A stretch of 64,000 bases of DNA from Polaromonas sp. P2-4 (GTDB lineage Bacteria > Pseudomonadota > Gammaproteobacteria > Burkholderiales > Burkholderiaceae_C), in contig CP087965.1 of NCBI GenBank assembly GCA_024703855.1, positions 4,084,001-4,148,000 on the forward strand, read 5' to 3'. Of this stretch, positions 1-11,036 are shown in pieces. The notes below the pieces were generated by a model. It searched no databases. It saw nothing but the letters and a program-made list of their open reading frames with translations, and was not told where the DNA came from. Positions within the stretch are counted from its first letter, which is position 1. The number at the start of each line of letters is the position of its first letter. Made by a program: the position numbers and the translations under genes.

Positions 1-430
1 TATAGCTCACCTGGCGGTCACCCACATAGCGTGGCCCAAACGGATCGGCTGCCCAGGCGCCCGGAAAAACGCGGCCAGAGGCGTCGCGGAAAGGCGGCAG
101 AAAAACTTGGTTGTCCTGGTAAATCGGTTGCAGGTATGTTTTTTCTTTGCTGCGGAGAGTGGCTGACACCTCGGCCTGAATGCGACCCAGCTGTCCGGCG
201 GGCGCGCGCTTGAGGCCCTGCTTTTCAAGCGCTGCCTGCACATGGCCCTCGTAAGTGGCTTGCTCCAGCTCGCGGCCCGTGTCAACCGGGGTGCGAAAGC
301 TGAACGTGCTGCCCGTCAAGTCGGCTGGCCATTGGTTGAAGCGGGTGACCCGGGCCGTGATCGGGCTGGCGCAGGCGCCCAGCAGGGCCGTGAGCAGCAG
401 GGCCATGCACAAGCGTGGCGAGAAAAACAT
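1..430 (-). CDS. Putative DUF4136-type lipoprotein, C-terminus cut by window edge
   Basis: About 143 codons are visible; the frame runs off the left edge, so the C-terminus is missing. The N-terminus has a basic n-region, a hydrophobic core and the lipobox LLGAC followed by Ala-Ser, so it is probably a lipid-anchored envelope protein. The mature part resembles DUF4136-type proteins of Comamonadaceae, a family without a known activity. An in-frame ATG nine codons upstream (457) is possible; 430 is preferred because it gives a standard short lipoprotein signal. It is divergent from the next gene. Confidence 0.6.
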   Translation of the reverse strand, partial: MFFSPRLCMALLLTALLGACASPITARVTRFNQWPADLTGSTFSFRTPVDTGRELEQATYEGHVQAALEKQGLKRAPAGQLGRIQAEVSATLRSKEKTYLQPIYQDNQVFLPPFRDASGRVFPGAWAADPFGPRYVGDRQVSY

Positions 431-577
431 GGGGCGCTTGCACGCAGGAAATGCCATGAAGAGTGGATACATAAGGGTGCAATTTTGTTCCGCAAAACCC
501 GGCAGCTTCCTAGTAAAGTCGGCGCACGGGCAACGATGCTGCTTGGCAGCATTGCCTATACGCAATAAGGGGCGATC

Positions 578-1474
578 ATGAAATGGGAAGGTAATCGGGA
601 GTCTGACAATGTTGAAGACCGGCGCGACGATGGCGATGATGGCGGCGGCGGAGGTGGCGGCGGTTTTGGGTTTGGCGGCCGCAGCTTCGGCATTGGCACG
701 ATTGTGGTGGCACTCTTGGGCGGCTGGGTTTTCGGCATCAACCCGCTCACCATCCTGAGCCTGTTGAGCGGCGGCGCGCCACCGGCGCAGGTCCAGCAAC
801 AGCAAGCCCCAGCCCAGCGCCCGCCTGCCGATGACCGCATGGCCAGGTTTGTCTCCACCGTGCTGGCCGACACCGAAGATGTCTGGAAAGACGTGTTCAC
901 CAAAGGCGGCGCAAGCTACCAGGAGCCGCGCCTGGTGCTGTTCAGGGGCGCAACGCAAACCGCCTGCGGCCAGGGCCAGGCGGTCATGGGGCCGTTTTAC
1001 TGCCCGGCCGACCAGAAGGTGTACATCGACCTCGGGTTTTACGAAACGCTGACCAAGCGCCTGGGGGCGCCCGGCGATTTTGCCCAGGCTTATGTGATTG
1101 CGCATGAGGTCGGCCACCATGTGCAGAACCTCTTGGGCATCAGCGGCAAGATGGACCAGATGCGCGGCCGCGTCAGCAAGGTCGAGTACAACGCCTTGAG
1201 CGTGCGGCTGGAACTGCAGGCCGACTGCTTTGCCGGTGTCTGGGCGCACAACGCGCAAAACGCCAGGCAGGTTCTGGAGCAGGGCGATGTCGAGGAAGCC
1301 ATGAATGCGGCCGCCAAAATCGGCGACGACGCACTGCAGCGCTCCAGCGGCGGCGCGGTGGTGCCCGAGAGCTTTACCCACGGCAGCAGCGCCCAGCGGC
1401 AACGCTGGTTCAACACCGGCCTGAAAACCGGCAGCGTCAAGGCCTGCGATACCTTTAGCATCAGGAATTTATAA
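578..1474 (+). CDS. Neutral zinc metallopeptidase, YpfJ family
   Basis: The 298-residue protein carries the zincin motif HEVGH at residues 176-180 and a likely third zinc ligand, Glu212, in ELQADCF, matching the YpfJ/KPN_02809 neutral zinc metallopeptidase family; its substrate is unknown. The N-terminus is acidic and then strongly Gly-rich (about residues 22-35), followed by one membrane segment near residues 38-65 and a Gln/Pro/Ala linker before the catalytic domain, so the peptidase is probably membrane-anchored. The ATG at 578 has a purine-rich AAGGGG about six bases upstream. The gene is intact, unlike many neighbours. Confidence 0.9.
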   Translation: MKWEGNRESDNVEDRRDDGDDGGGGGGGGFGFGGRSFGIGTIVVALLGGWVFGINPLTILSLLSGGAPPAQVQQQQAPAQRPPADDRMARFVSTVLADTEDVWKDVFTKGGASYQEPRLVLFRGATQTACGQGQAVMGPFYCPADQKVYIDLGFYETLTKRLGAPGDFAQAYVIAHEVGHHVQNLLGISGKMDQMRGRVSKVEYNALSVRLELQADCFAGVWAHNAQNARQVLEQGDVEEAMNAAAKIGDDALQRSSGGAVVPESFTHGSSAQRQRWFNTGLKTGSVKACDTFSIRNL

Positions 1475-1488
1475 GAAATCGGGCTCTA

Positions 1489-1529
1489 GCCCATATTTAA
1501 TGGGCGTTAGCAGCTATTAAATTAATAGC
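1489..1529. repeat. Two adjacent intergenic dyads after the peptidase gene
   Basis: Two small perfect dyads lie side by side: GCCCAT-ATTTA-ATGGGC (1489-1505) and GCTATTAA-A-TTAATAGC (1513-1529). The second resembles a dyad that recurs between genes in Comamonadaceae genomes. There is no long T run, so a classical terminator is not clear, but the position after a stop codon fits a transcript-end structure. Confidence 0.55.
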
Positions 1530-1636
1530 AACAAACTTTATTCAACGCTCCCCATGCAAGCCGGATGACGCCTGGGCAACTCCCATAATCTGCGAAAAAT
1601 AGCTATTTCACCCAAAGTGCGACAATAGAGGGCTAA

Positions 1637-3094
<1,458 letters not shown>

Positions 3095-3113
3095 GCCTGC
3101 GTCGCGGCCCAGG

Positions 3114-3958
3114 TTAGGGCTTGGGTTTTTGCGCCTGTGCGCAGGCCACCGAGATCAGTTCATACGCCGCGGGCGTCGCCCTGAGTTTGGCGGCCGTCAG
3201 GCAGCCACCCCACACACAGCCAGTGTCCAGCGGCAGTAGCAGGCTGCCGGACTTCTGGACGTCTTGCGCCTTGAGTGCTGACCAGTGGCCAAACATCACC
3301 GGCGTGTCTGCGGTTTGGCGCCCCGGCACATCAAACCACGGCAGGTAGCCCTGCTGTGCCGCCCCTGCGCCCTCATTGTTGACAAACTCCATCACACCCT
3401 CAGGGGTGCAAAAGCGCAAGCGCGTCAGTGCATTGACCACCACCCTGAGCCGGTCCGCACCCTGCAGGCTGTCGTGCCACTGGTAAGGGGCGTTGCCATA
3501 CATTTTGCTTAAAAATCCCTTCAAGTCAGGTCCCCGCAGCGCCTGCTCCACCTCGGCGGCCAGCGCCAGGGTTTTGGCGGTGCTCCACTGGGGCAGCACG
3601 CCGGCATGCACCATCAGCCAGCCGTGCGCATGAATGGCCATGTTGCGGTGGCGCAGCCAGTCCAGCAGGGCGCTGCGGTCGCTGGCCTGCAGGATGTCTT
3701 GCGCGGTATCGCTGTGGTGCAGCTTGCCCATGCCCTGCCACAAGGCCAGCAAATGCAGGTCGTGGTTGCCCAGCAGGGACTGCGCGGCATCGCCCAGCTG
3801 GCTCAGGTGGCGCAGCACGGCCAGCGAGTGCGGGCCGCGGTTGACCAGATCGCCCAGCAGGTACAGGGTGTCACGGCTGGGTGAAAAATCAATCTTTGCA
3901 GCAGGCGCTGAAAAGGTTCGTTGCAACCCTGCAGGTCGCCAATACAGTAAAGTGCCAT
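3114..3958 (-). CDS. apaH: Symmetrical diadenosine tetraphosphatase ApaH (one frameshift)
   Basis: ApaH hydrolyses Ap4A to two ADP. The calcineurin-type metallophosphatase motifs are present: GDLQG close to the N-terminus, GDLVNRG and GNHD, with later conserved His residues. The natural start is the ATG at 3958, giving MALYCIGDLQGCN; a single missing A near 3893-3897 separates this N-terminus from the rest. The corrected length is about 281 residues, normal for the family. It converges with the helicase gene, the stop codons being about 20 bases apart, and is divergent from the next gene with 39 bases between start codons. Confidence 0.88.
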
Positions 3959-3997
3959 GGTGCTTATTTTGCGCGCTACTCACCCAACTTTAGATAC

Positions 3998-5344
3998 ATG
4001 GACTTCCTTCTCATTGCTTTTTTAACGCTGCTTAATGGCGTGTTTGCCATGTCAGAGATGGCCCTCGCCTCCAGCCGCAAGGCCCGGCTAACGGCCATGG
4101 CCGAATCGGGTGACAAGGGCGCGCGATCGGCTCTGGGCCTGCTTGACAACCCCACGCAGTTTCTGTCGTCGGTGCAGGTGGGCATTACTTCCATCGGCAT
4201 GCTGAACGGGATTATTGGTGAAGCGGCGTTCAGCGGCGGCCTGTCGGACTGGCTGCAGAGCTTTCGCGTGGCGCCGCGTGCGGCCGACATTTCTGCCACC
4301 GCCCTCGTGGTCACGGTCATTACCTTTATCACCATTGTGTTTGGCGAGCTGGTGCCCAAACGCATCGGGCAGCTCTACCCCGAACCCGTGGCGCGGCTGG
4401 TCGCCCGGCCCATGATGTGGGTGGCCAGCATCGCCAAACCCTTCGTTAGGCTGCTGTCCATGAGCACCCATGCCACGCTCAAACTGCTGGCCATCGACAA
4501 CGCTGCGGGCCGGGCTGTGACCGAAGAAGAAATTGCCGCCAGTCTTGAAGAAGGGGTTGACGCCGGCCTCATCGAAGAACATGAGCACCAGATGGTGCAA
4601 AACGTGTTTTTGCTTGACGACCGTTTGCTTACCTCACTGATGTTGCCGCGCTCCGACATCGAGTGGCTGGATGCGTCCGACACCGTGGCCCAGGCCATTG
4701 ACAAAGCAGGCGCTACCGGTCACTCGTGGTACCCCGTGTGCCGTGGCAGCCTGGACGATGTGGTCGGCGTGGTCAATGTGGCCAAGCTTCTGGCGCTGCG
4801 CGGCAAGATTCAGCCATCTCCATCGGCCCCGCACAACGGGTCAACGCCCTCGGTGGCCGATCGCATTGGCGCTTATGCCGTGCCAGCCGTGTTTGTGCCC
4901 GAAACCCTCACAGGCATGGAGCTGCTGGAGCAGTTTCGCGCCAAGTCCACCCGCATCGTGTTTGTGGTGGACGAATACGGCGTCGTGCAAGGGCTGATGA
5001 CCCCCATGGACATGCTGGAGGCGATCACCGGTGAACTGCAACCCGGCGCGCAGGTGGATGCCTGGGCGGTCGAGCGCGAGGATGGCAGCTGGCTGATCGA
5101 CGGCGTGATGCCAGTCTCAGAGCTCAAGGCCCGACTCGACATCAAGGAGTTGCCGGAAGAGGGCAGGGGGCGCTACAACACGGTGGCGGGTCTGCTGCAA
5201 AGCGTGTCGGGCCGTTTACTGGAGACCGGAGAATGCGTCGACTGCGTGGGCTGGCGTTTTGAAGTGCTGGACCTTGATGGCAAGCGCATTGATAAGGTGC
5301 TGGCCACCAATATCTCGTCTGATCAGGACGGCAGTCCAGATTAA
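3998..5344 (+). CDS. CorC/HlyC-family membrane protein (DUF21-CBS-CorC_HlyC)
   Basis: The product is 448 residues if translation starts at ATG 3998, which places a hydrophobic segment directly at the N-terminus; the frame is open further upstream but that part overlaps apaH. Order of domains: DUF21 with about four membrane segments (roughly 1-190), a CBS pair (about 200-335, including DEYGVVQGLMTPMD) and a C-terminal CorC/HlyC domain (about 350-435). This matches the length and architecture of YtfL/PaeA-type proteins. Proposed roles in the wider family include divalent-cation or polyamine efflux; the substrate here cannot be read from the sequence. The gene is intact. Confidence 0.85.
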   Translation: MDFLLIAFLTLLNGVFAMSEMALASSRKARLTAMAESGDKGARSALGLLDNPTQFLSSVQVGITSIGMLNGIIGEAAFSGGLSDWLQSFRVAPRAADISATALVVTVITFITIVFGELVPKRIGQLYPEPVARLVARPMMWVASIAKPFVRLLSMSTHATLKLLAIDNAAGRAVTEEEIAASLEEGVDAGLIEEHEHQMVQNVFLLDDRLLTSLMLPRSDIEWLDASDTVAQAIDKAGATGHSWYPVCRGSLDDVVGVVNVAKLLALRGKIQPSPSAPHNGSTPSVADRIGAYAVPAVFVPETLTGMELLEQFRAKSTRIVFVVDEYGVVQGLMTPMDMLEAITGELQPGAQVDAWAVEREDGSWLIDGVMPVSELKARLDIKELPEEGRGRYNTVAGLLQSVSGRLLETGECVDCVGWRFEVLDLDGKRIDKVLATNISSDQDGSPD

Positions 5345-5756
5345 ATCATGGGCAAGGTCACATACAGCGGGTGTTTCGTTTCATCACGCGGGGCAAACAT
5401 TTGCGCGCTGCATTCGGCCCATAAATGTAACCCTGCCCGCTTTTTATAGAAGCAAATCAGCCTAGAACGCCGTCATTTATGGCTGTCCGTTGACGATCAC
5501 AAAAATGGCAGGCCGCACTCTGTACTTCACATCGCTATGTGCAGAGCTGGTGTGTTTCTTCCTGACGACGATCCGGTTGCCTTCTGCACTTTTCTTGCCC
5601 AAAATCCGTTGGCAACTGTGCTAGGCCGTCCGCTCCAAGTCACACAACCTCAAACAGCACGCGCTGGGCTGCCTTCATTGGTCGCTCCTGGTCGCTGAGT
5701 CTTGTGTCATTGGCGTTGCGCTCGCTAGTCTCACCAGACCACGACCTATACTCTAA
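5345..5756. other. Intergenic stretch without a convincing gene
   Basis: About 410 bases between the CorC-family gene and an AT-richer accessory locus. Short open frames here have no recognisable features. I see no RNA gene, long repeat or strong terminator. Confidence 0.5.
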
Positions 5757-6299
5757 GTGCCTGATTTTATTGAAGGCATCGACAAAGCTGCGATAGGACT
5801 CGACATGTTGAATTACCGGGTTGGATTTTTTCGGGCGTGGATAGTATTTTCTATATGCTGGGTGGGCTACTTTTCTTGGGAAGCTTACGATGCAAATGAA
5901 TCCATCAAGTCCTGGCACAGCTTGGGGCAATCATGGAGCAAATCGCTTAATGAAGCCGCGTCGCAAGGGGAAAAGGCGCCGACCATACACCCGGGTGGCC
6001 TAGATCGAGCGTATTACAAGGCGCAGGTGGAGTATTTACTAAAGCAGGCCGACGAATCATGGACAAATCGAGACATAGCTCAGGAACGATTTGATACGGC
6101 CATCAAATACGGCCCACTTGTACCAATTTTTCTCTTCGCTTCCTACTTCGTGTTGGGATTTATTGCCAAGGGATTTGTCGCTACTAGCTCACGCCCCAAA
6201 AACGTAGGTCATGGCAATCAAGAGTCTGAAATTTTCAAGATATCTACCCCTGCAGCCGTTAACGCCATCAGGCAACAAACCTATTCAGTCTGTTGTTGA
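5757..6299 (+). CDS. Hypothetical protein with two membrane segments
   Basis: I do not recognise this 180-residue protein. It has a hydrophobic segment around residues 25-43 and a second around 122-142, with a mainly hydrophilic stretch between them that would face one side of the membrane. Base composition is clearly more AT-rich than the flanking genes, suggesting acquisition. Its 3' end overlaps the RDD gene by 89 bases in another frame, so the two could be one protein (two-helix domain plus RDD) split by a frameshift near 6211-6299; this cannot be settled from the sequence. The start codon is not firmly supported. Confidence 0.5.
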   Translation: MPDFIEGIDKAAIGLDMLNYRVGFFRAWIVFSICWVGYFSWEAYDANESIKSWHSLGQSWSKSLNEAASQGEKAPTIHPGGLDRAYYKAQVEYLLKQADESWTNRDIAQERFDTAIKYGPLVPIFLFASYFVLGFIAKGFVATSSRPKNVGHGNQESEIFKISTPAAVNAIRQQTYSVCC

Positions 6300-6912
6300 T
6301 GAAACTTCAACCGAAAAATCGAACCCCAATACTTCATCGCCTCTAATTGCGACATTTTGGCCTCGGTTTTGGGCAAGATGCATAGACCTGCCGCTAATCT
6401 GGGTTTTTGTCAGCGTAGTCGGAATTTTTGGTCCGAATATCAGAGACCTAATTCCGGGTGGGATTGGAGTAGCGATCGACCTCATTTTCTGGATGACTGT
6501 ACTTTGCATTGCCGTATTGCTATACGACACCATTTGGATTGCGATGTTAGGTGCAACACCAGGCAAAGCACTCTTCGGACTAAAAGTTCAAAGTGTTGAT
6601 TTAAGAGCACCAACAACTGACGAAGCGTTCCGTAGAGCACGATCACATTTGTCGTCAGGACTCTACTTCACGATTTTCTTCCCGGTAATTCAGTCCCTGA
6701 GTGCTTTTAATTTATGGAGAAATCGAAATGTTTCGACTTCTACTGTTTGGGATCTGAGAAGCAGGACTTTTGTTCAACAACTACCAATTGGCTACTTTCG
6801 CTACCTGGTTGCCGCAATGATTGCTATCGTATGCATCTCAACCATGACCATTGCACACAAGATGACGAAGGAAATCACAAAGAGTGAACTTCGGTCATTG
6901 CCAATCAAGTAA
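6211..6912 (+). CDS. RDD-family membrane protein
   Basis: The 233-residue protein has the start of an RDD domain, with WPRFWARCIDLPLIW providing the Arg and Asp residues that name the family, then about four membrane segments including the conserved GATPGKALFGLKV loop. RDD proteins are poorly characterised; some are linked to ion transport. The first 45 or so residues are hydrophilic and may be a linker from the preceding frame. Like its neighbour it is AT-rich compared with the rest of the window, so the pair looks like a small foreign locus next to the IS21 element. Confidence 0.65.
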   Translation: MAIKSLKFSRYLPLQPLTPSGNKPIQSVVDETSTEKSNPNTSSPLIATFWPRFWARCIDLPLIWVFVSVVGIFGPNIRDLIPGGIGVAIDLIFWMTVLCIAVLLYDTIWIAMLGATPGKALFGLKVQSVDLRAPTTDEAFRRARSHLSSGLYFTIFFPVIQSLSAFNLWRNRNVSTSTVWDLRSRTFVQQLPIGYFRYLVAAMIAIVCISTMTIAHKMTKEITKSELRSLPIK

Positions 6913-7070
6913 GTTTATGTCGCCACGACATCAAGTTGACATGCGAAGTTGCGTGCAACTTTTTTTGGCTACGCCTACAGGTACGCCGATCAACTGTGGG
7001 GCCTCTCACGTGTCTCGCAGAATTCTATGCCTCGTCCTTCCATTGACTGAACTACAGCGTCGTTCAAAGG

Positions 7071-8548
7071 TTGAATAAGTTGGGTCTGACCCGCGCTCAT
7101 GAAATCACCAAGCGCACGGGCTTGTCGCGCAACACGGTGCGTCGATGGCTGAGGGCGCCAGAGGAGGTGCAGGTGCCGACCTATAGCAGGGCGGCGGGGT
7201 TTAGCAAGCTCAGTGGGTTTATTGCTGAGCTGGAGCAGTCGCTCAAGGCCGACGCGCTGCGACCCAAGCAGAATCGGCGCACGGGACGGGCGTTGTTTGC
7301 GCAAATCAAGGCCAGTGGCTATGTCGGTGGATATACCCGTGTCACGGACTTCATCCGTGCCTGGCGTGCCAGTGCGGGCAAGCAAATCAAGGCCTTTGTA
7401 CCGTTGAAGTTCGACCTGGGTGAGGCGTTCCAGTTTGACTGGAGCGAAGAAGGCTTGGTAGTGGGCGGCATTTATCACCGCATGCAGGTCTCGCATATGA
7501 AGCTGTGCGCCAGCCGGGCCTTCTGGCTGGTGGCCTACCCTGAGCCAGGGTCACGAGATGCTGTTCGATGCCCACACCCGCTCCTTTGCGGCCCTTGGTG
7601 GCGTTGCCCGACGTGGCATCTACGACAACATGAAGACGGCGGTGGACAAGGTCAAAAAGGGTAAGGGCCGGATCGTCAACGCGCTTTGCCGTGATGTGCG
7701 CGCACTACCTGTTTGACGCTGACTTTTGCAACGTCGCCAGCGGCTGGGAGAAAGGCGTGGTCGAGAAGAATGTGCAGGACAGTCGCAGGCGTATCTGGCT
7801 CGATGCACAGACGCGCCAGTTTGGCAGCTTTGCCGAGCTCAACGCCTGGCTGGCTGAGCGGTGCCGATCCTTGTGGGAGGAGATTCGCCACCCCGAATAC
7901 AAGCAATTCAGCGTAGCCGAGATGCTGGAGCAAGAGCGTGGCGAACTCATGCCCATGCCCACCGCGTTTGACGGCTATGTGGAGAGGTCAGCCAAAGTAT
8001 CCAGCACCTGTCTGGTGGCGGTGGCACGCAATCGCTACTCGGTGCCGTGTGAACTGGCGGGCCAGCGCGTGAGCACCCGGCTGTATCCCAACCGAGTTGA
8101 GATTGCCACCGATGAGGCCATCGTTGCCAGCCACGAGCGCCTGGCAAACCGAGGCCACATCGGCTACGACTGGCAGCACTACATTGCGCTGGTACAGCGC
8201 AAGCCCGGAGCCCTGCGTAACGGCGCCCCCTTTGCCGATATGCCCGCACCATTGCAGCGCTTGAGGCAAGGGCTGATGCGTCACGACGGGGGTGACAAGA
8301 CCATGGCGCAGGTGCTCAACTGCGTATCCAGTCACGGGTTGGATGCGGTGCTGGTGGCCGTCGAATTGGTCATCGAGTCCGGTGTGCTCAGCACCGAACA
8401 CGTCCTCAACGTCTTGGCGCGACTCAATGCCACGCCGATACCTGAATCTGTTGAAAGCAGTTTGCACTTGAAGGAGATGCCTGTGGCCAATACCGGCCGC
8501 TACGACAGCCTGCGTGACGACACTATGGCGGAGGTGGGTCATGCGTGA
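7071..8548 (+). CDS. istA: IS21 transposase IstA, N-terminally truncated, two frameshifts
   Basis: The first readable codon is TTG 7071; the start of the helix-turn-helix domain is present (TGLSRNTVRRWL), followed by the rve integrase core with QFDWSEE. Frame changes near 7540 (one extra base) and near 7682 (two bases missing in a GCGC run) split the gene; downstream the sequence continues to the stop at 8546-8548. Together the pieces give most of a normal IstA, missing perhaps 15-20 residues at the N-terminus. The two indels differ in size and are 140 bases apart, which argues against programmed frameshifting. Confidence 0.8.
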
Positions 8549-9368
8549 TATCACCACTGAGCTCAAAGAACTGCGCCTGCACGGCATGGCCGGGGCCTGG
8601 GCTGAGTTGACAACCCACGAGGGGATGCAAACCGATGTGGGGGTGCAAGCGTCACGTTGGTTGATCGAGCATTTGCTACAAGCCGAACACGCACAGCGGG
8701 CCTTTGCCTCGGTGCGTCACCAAATGAAAGCGGCCAAATTCCCGCTGCATCGGGATTTGGCAGGCTTTGACTTTGAGGCTTCCAAGGTGGATCAAAAACT
8801 GGTCAGCCAATTGAGCACGCTGGAGTTCACCGACGCGGCGCAAAACGCCGTGCTCATTGGTGGGCCGGGCACTGGCAAGACGCATCTGGCCACGGCCATT
8901 GGGGTGTCCGGCATTGCCGCAAAGGGCAAGCGGGTGCGCTTTTATTCCACGGTCGATTTGGTCAATGAATTGGAGAAAGAAAAGCGTGAGGGCAAAGCGG
9001 GACGCATCGCACTGGCACTGATGCGCATGGACCTGGTCATTCTGGATGAGCTGGGTTATTTGCCCTTCAGTCAGGCCGGAGGCGCTTTGCTGTTTCACCT
9101 GCTCTCCAAGCTGTATGAGCACACCAGCGTGGTGATCACCACCAACCTGAGTTTCTCGGAATGGTCGGCAGTATTTGGCGACGCCAAGATGACCACGGCG
9201 TTGCTAGACCGGCTCACCCACCACTGCCACATCGTGGAGACGGGCAACGAGTCCTATCGATTCCGACACAGCACCATGGCCGCCAAGACGCGCATCAAGG
9301 CCAGGGAAAGCGCTCGCAAAGACAGCAAGGCAGCACCAGCAACACAGGAGCCCGACGAGCCGTTCTGA
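8541..9368 (+). CDS. istB: IS21 helper ATPase IstB
   Basis: IstB is the AAA+ ATPase that works with IstA in target selection and strand transfer. The protein of about 275 residues shows Walker A GGPGTGKT and Walker B VILDELGY, plus the family's C-terminal region with HHCHIVE. ATG 8541 is preferred: it overlaps the istA stop by eight bases, as expected for translational coupling in this family, and begins MRDITTELKEL, typical of IstB. The frame is open for nine more codons upstream. The gene is intact. Confidence 0.92.
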   Translation: MRDITTELKELRLHGMAGAWAELTTHEGMQTDVGVQASRWLIEHLLQAEHAQRAFASVRHQMKAAKFPLHRDLAGFDFEASKVDQKLVSQLSTLEFTDAAQNAVLIGGPGTGKTHLATAIGVSGIAAKGKRVRFYSTVDLVNELEKEKREGKAGRIALALMRMDLVILDELGYLPFSQAGGALLFHLLSKLYEHTSVVITTNLSFSEWSAVFGDAKMTTALLDRLTHHCHIVETGNESYRFRHSTMAAKTRIKARESARKDSKAAPATQEPDEPF

Positions 9369-9374
9369 GGGCAC

Positions 9375-9431
9375 GCGAGCAGGGGGAAATCCACTACGGG
9401 CTACGCCCTTCGCTCCTTTCCCCCTGCTCGC
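9375..9431 (+). terminator. 15-bp perfect stem-loop after istB
   Basis: GCGAGCAGGGGGAAA (9375-9389) is matched exactly by its reverse complement at 9417-9431, with a 27-base loop. It lies seven bases after the istB stop codon inside the element. There is no U-rich tail, so it may block transcription or translation by structure and not by classical termination. Confidence 0.6.
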
Positions 9432-9567
9432 AATCAAAGACAAGGAGACAAAGAAAAAAACAAGCAATTGAGTACACTTATCCACAGTTGCTGATTCAAA
9501 AACCAGCAACCCGCCCTGGGTCAATATTGGATCGGCAGGGTGGGTCAATATTCAAGCGGCGCCGACA

Positions 9568-9672
9568 CTGCGACGTCAGCGACAGCGCCGCCGTGGATGC
9601 CATGTTCGCGCAGGCGGGCCAGCACTTCGGAACCATCGACATCCTGGTCAACAACGCGGGGCGCAGGGGCCC
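9568..9672 (+). pseudogene. SDR oxidoreductase internal fragment
   Basis: A 35-codon fragment reads CDVSDSAAVDAMFAQAG and then DILVNNAG, the region from the cofactor-specificity Asp to the NNAG motif of classical short-chain dehydrogenases. It starts exactly at the IS21 right end and stops where MFS-type sequence begins, so both sides are lost. Confidence 0.75.
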
Positions 9673-9957
9673 GCTGCGATCACGGTGGGTGCCGTATTGG
9701 TCGGATTGGGCTTCGGAGGCTTCGTGCCGGGCTACGCGATTCTCGTGCGGGAGATGTTTCCCGCCGCACAGGCGGGTCGCCGTATCGCCGACATCTACTT
9801 CTTCAGATTCGTCGCGGCCGGAATCGGGAGTTGGACCAATGGCTGGCTGCGCGACCTGACGGGTGGCTATGCCATCTCGTCCTGAGTCGCAGCCGTTTCG
9901 GCCACTATGGGCGCAGTCGGGTTGCTGCGGCTGCGCAAGCGCCTGCGCTCTGTGTGA
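9673..9957 (+). pseudogene. MFS transporter C-terminal fragment with internal stop
   Basis: About 95 codons encode the last two to three membrane segments of a major facilitator transporter (FGGFVPGYAILVREMFP, then GSWTNGWLRDLTGGYA). A TGA at 9893-9895 sits where a Trp codon is likely; the same frame continues to a second stop at 9955-9957 with a basic tail (RLRKRLRS). The 5' part is absent and the fragment is joined directly to the SDR remnant. Confidence 0.7.
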
Positions 9958-9999
9958 AGCCGGGGCATGGCGCCAACGGAATGAATCGGTGCCCACATC

Positions 10000-10923
10000 T
10001 CAGCCAACGCCGTGTTGCTCGGCGGCGCTGCAGTGCGCCAGGAAGTCTGTGGTCGCGCGGCCCAGCCGCTTTTCGCGGTGCAGCACGATGGCGAGCTTGC
10101 GGCTTGCCCTGGGCAGGCGTGTTCGCAGTTCGACCAGGTGCCCGTCTTCCACGCTTTGCGCCACCGCGTAGCGAAAGGCAGCCAAGGGCATCGCTCGCCG
10201 CCACCACGCGCTTGATCGCTTCGGTGCTGCCGAGTTCGAAGCCGACGCGCACCCGGTCCAGGTTTTTCAGCAACCACTCATCCGCGATCTGGCGCGTGCC
10301 GGAGCCGTGTTCCCGCAGCACCCAGGTGGCGTCGGCCAACTGGCGGGCCGTCGCGCAGCGATTCGCCAGCGGGTGGCCCGGTGCCGCGAGGATCACCATT
10401 TCGTCATCCAGCCAGGGCCGCACGACCAGGTCGGCATGCGTCTGCGACCCCTCGACGAAGCCGATGTCGACGTCCAGGGCAGCTACCGCGGCTATCACTT
10501 CGCTGGTATTGCCTATGCGCAGATGGATCTGGCTCTTGGGGTGCAATTGCGTCCATTGCGACACCAGGCTGGGCAACAGGTATTCGCCGATCGTAAAGCT
10601 GGCGGCGACCCGCAAGGGCGCGGCGTGCTCGTCCGTGAACAGGGCTTGCACTTCGGCCGCCTGTTCTGATCAGGGCCTGGGCCTTGGGCAGCAGCGCGCC
10701 CGTTCTCGTTGAGCAGCAGGCGTCGGCCGATGCGGTCGAACAGTTCAACGCCGAGTGCGGCCTCGAGTTCGGCCAGCGAGGTGCTGGCCGCAGATTGCGA
10801 GCGTGCGATCCGGTCGGCCGCCGCACGTGTGCTGCCGCCGTGCGCCGTGGCCAGAAAGACTTCGAGCTGACGCAGGTTGAGGTGCAGGCGCTGGAAGGAT
10901 TGCTGATTGGATTTATCGATCAC
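10000..10923 (-). CDS. yeiE: LysR-family regulator, YeiE-like (three frameshifts)
   Basis: The reassembled protein of about 305 residues begins with a LysR winged helix (LRQLEVF, then AAADRIARSQSAAS) and continues through the ligand domain (TIGEYLLPSLV, GNTSEVIAAV, VDIGFVEG, EHGSGTRQI). These segments match YeiE, the regulator next to yeiH in Escherichia coli and linked to sulfite stress in enterobacteria. Frames break near 10705, 10672 and 10170. It is divergent from yeiH, with which it shares the upstream region, as expected for the regulator-target pair. Its activity is uncertain if any frameshift is real. Confidence 0.78.
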
Positions 10924-11036
10924 TATGAACGATATTATCCGCTTTTTTCTTTAATGACTTTTGCCTATTATCTAATTCATTGAGGGCCATAACCCTCCCT
11001 CGCGCACCCCACGCGCTGTTCGAAAGAGGTTTTCCT
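10924..11036. promoter_or_regulatory. Divergent yeiE-yeiH control region
   Basis: The 113-base gap is AT-rich near the yeiE start, in contrast to the coding sequence on both sides, and should hold both promoters and the LysR binding site. No unambiguous T-N11-A operator or -35/-10 pair can be chosen by eye. A good ribosome-binding site, AGAGGT, lies just upstream of the GTG at 11037. Confidence 0.5.

Larger units (their letters stand above)
7071..9567 (+). mobile_element. IS21-family insertion sequence, left end missing
   Basis: The element carries istA and istB in the usual order with overlapping genes. The right end shows two copies of TGGGTCAATATT about 23 bases apart (9520-9554) and finishes in GGCGCCGACA at about 9567, the arrangement of multiple terminal repeats typical of IS21 right ends. 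No matching inverted left end is found upstream of istA, and IstA lacks its usual N-terminal residues, so the left end is deleted. The right end abuts a broken SDR gene. Confidence 0.8.

Noticed and set aside
7071..8548. Programmed ribosomal frameshift in istA
   Set aside because: There are two separate changes of different size (+1 and -2), with no slippery site plus structure. Consensus error or decay explains them better, as in neighbouring genes.
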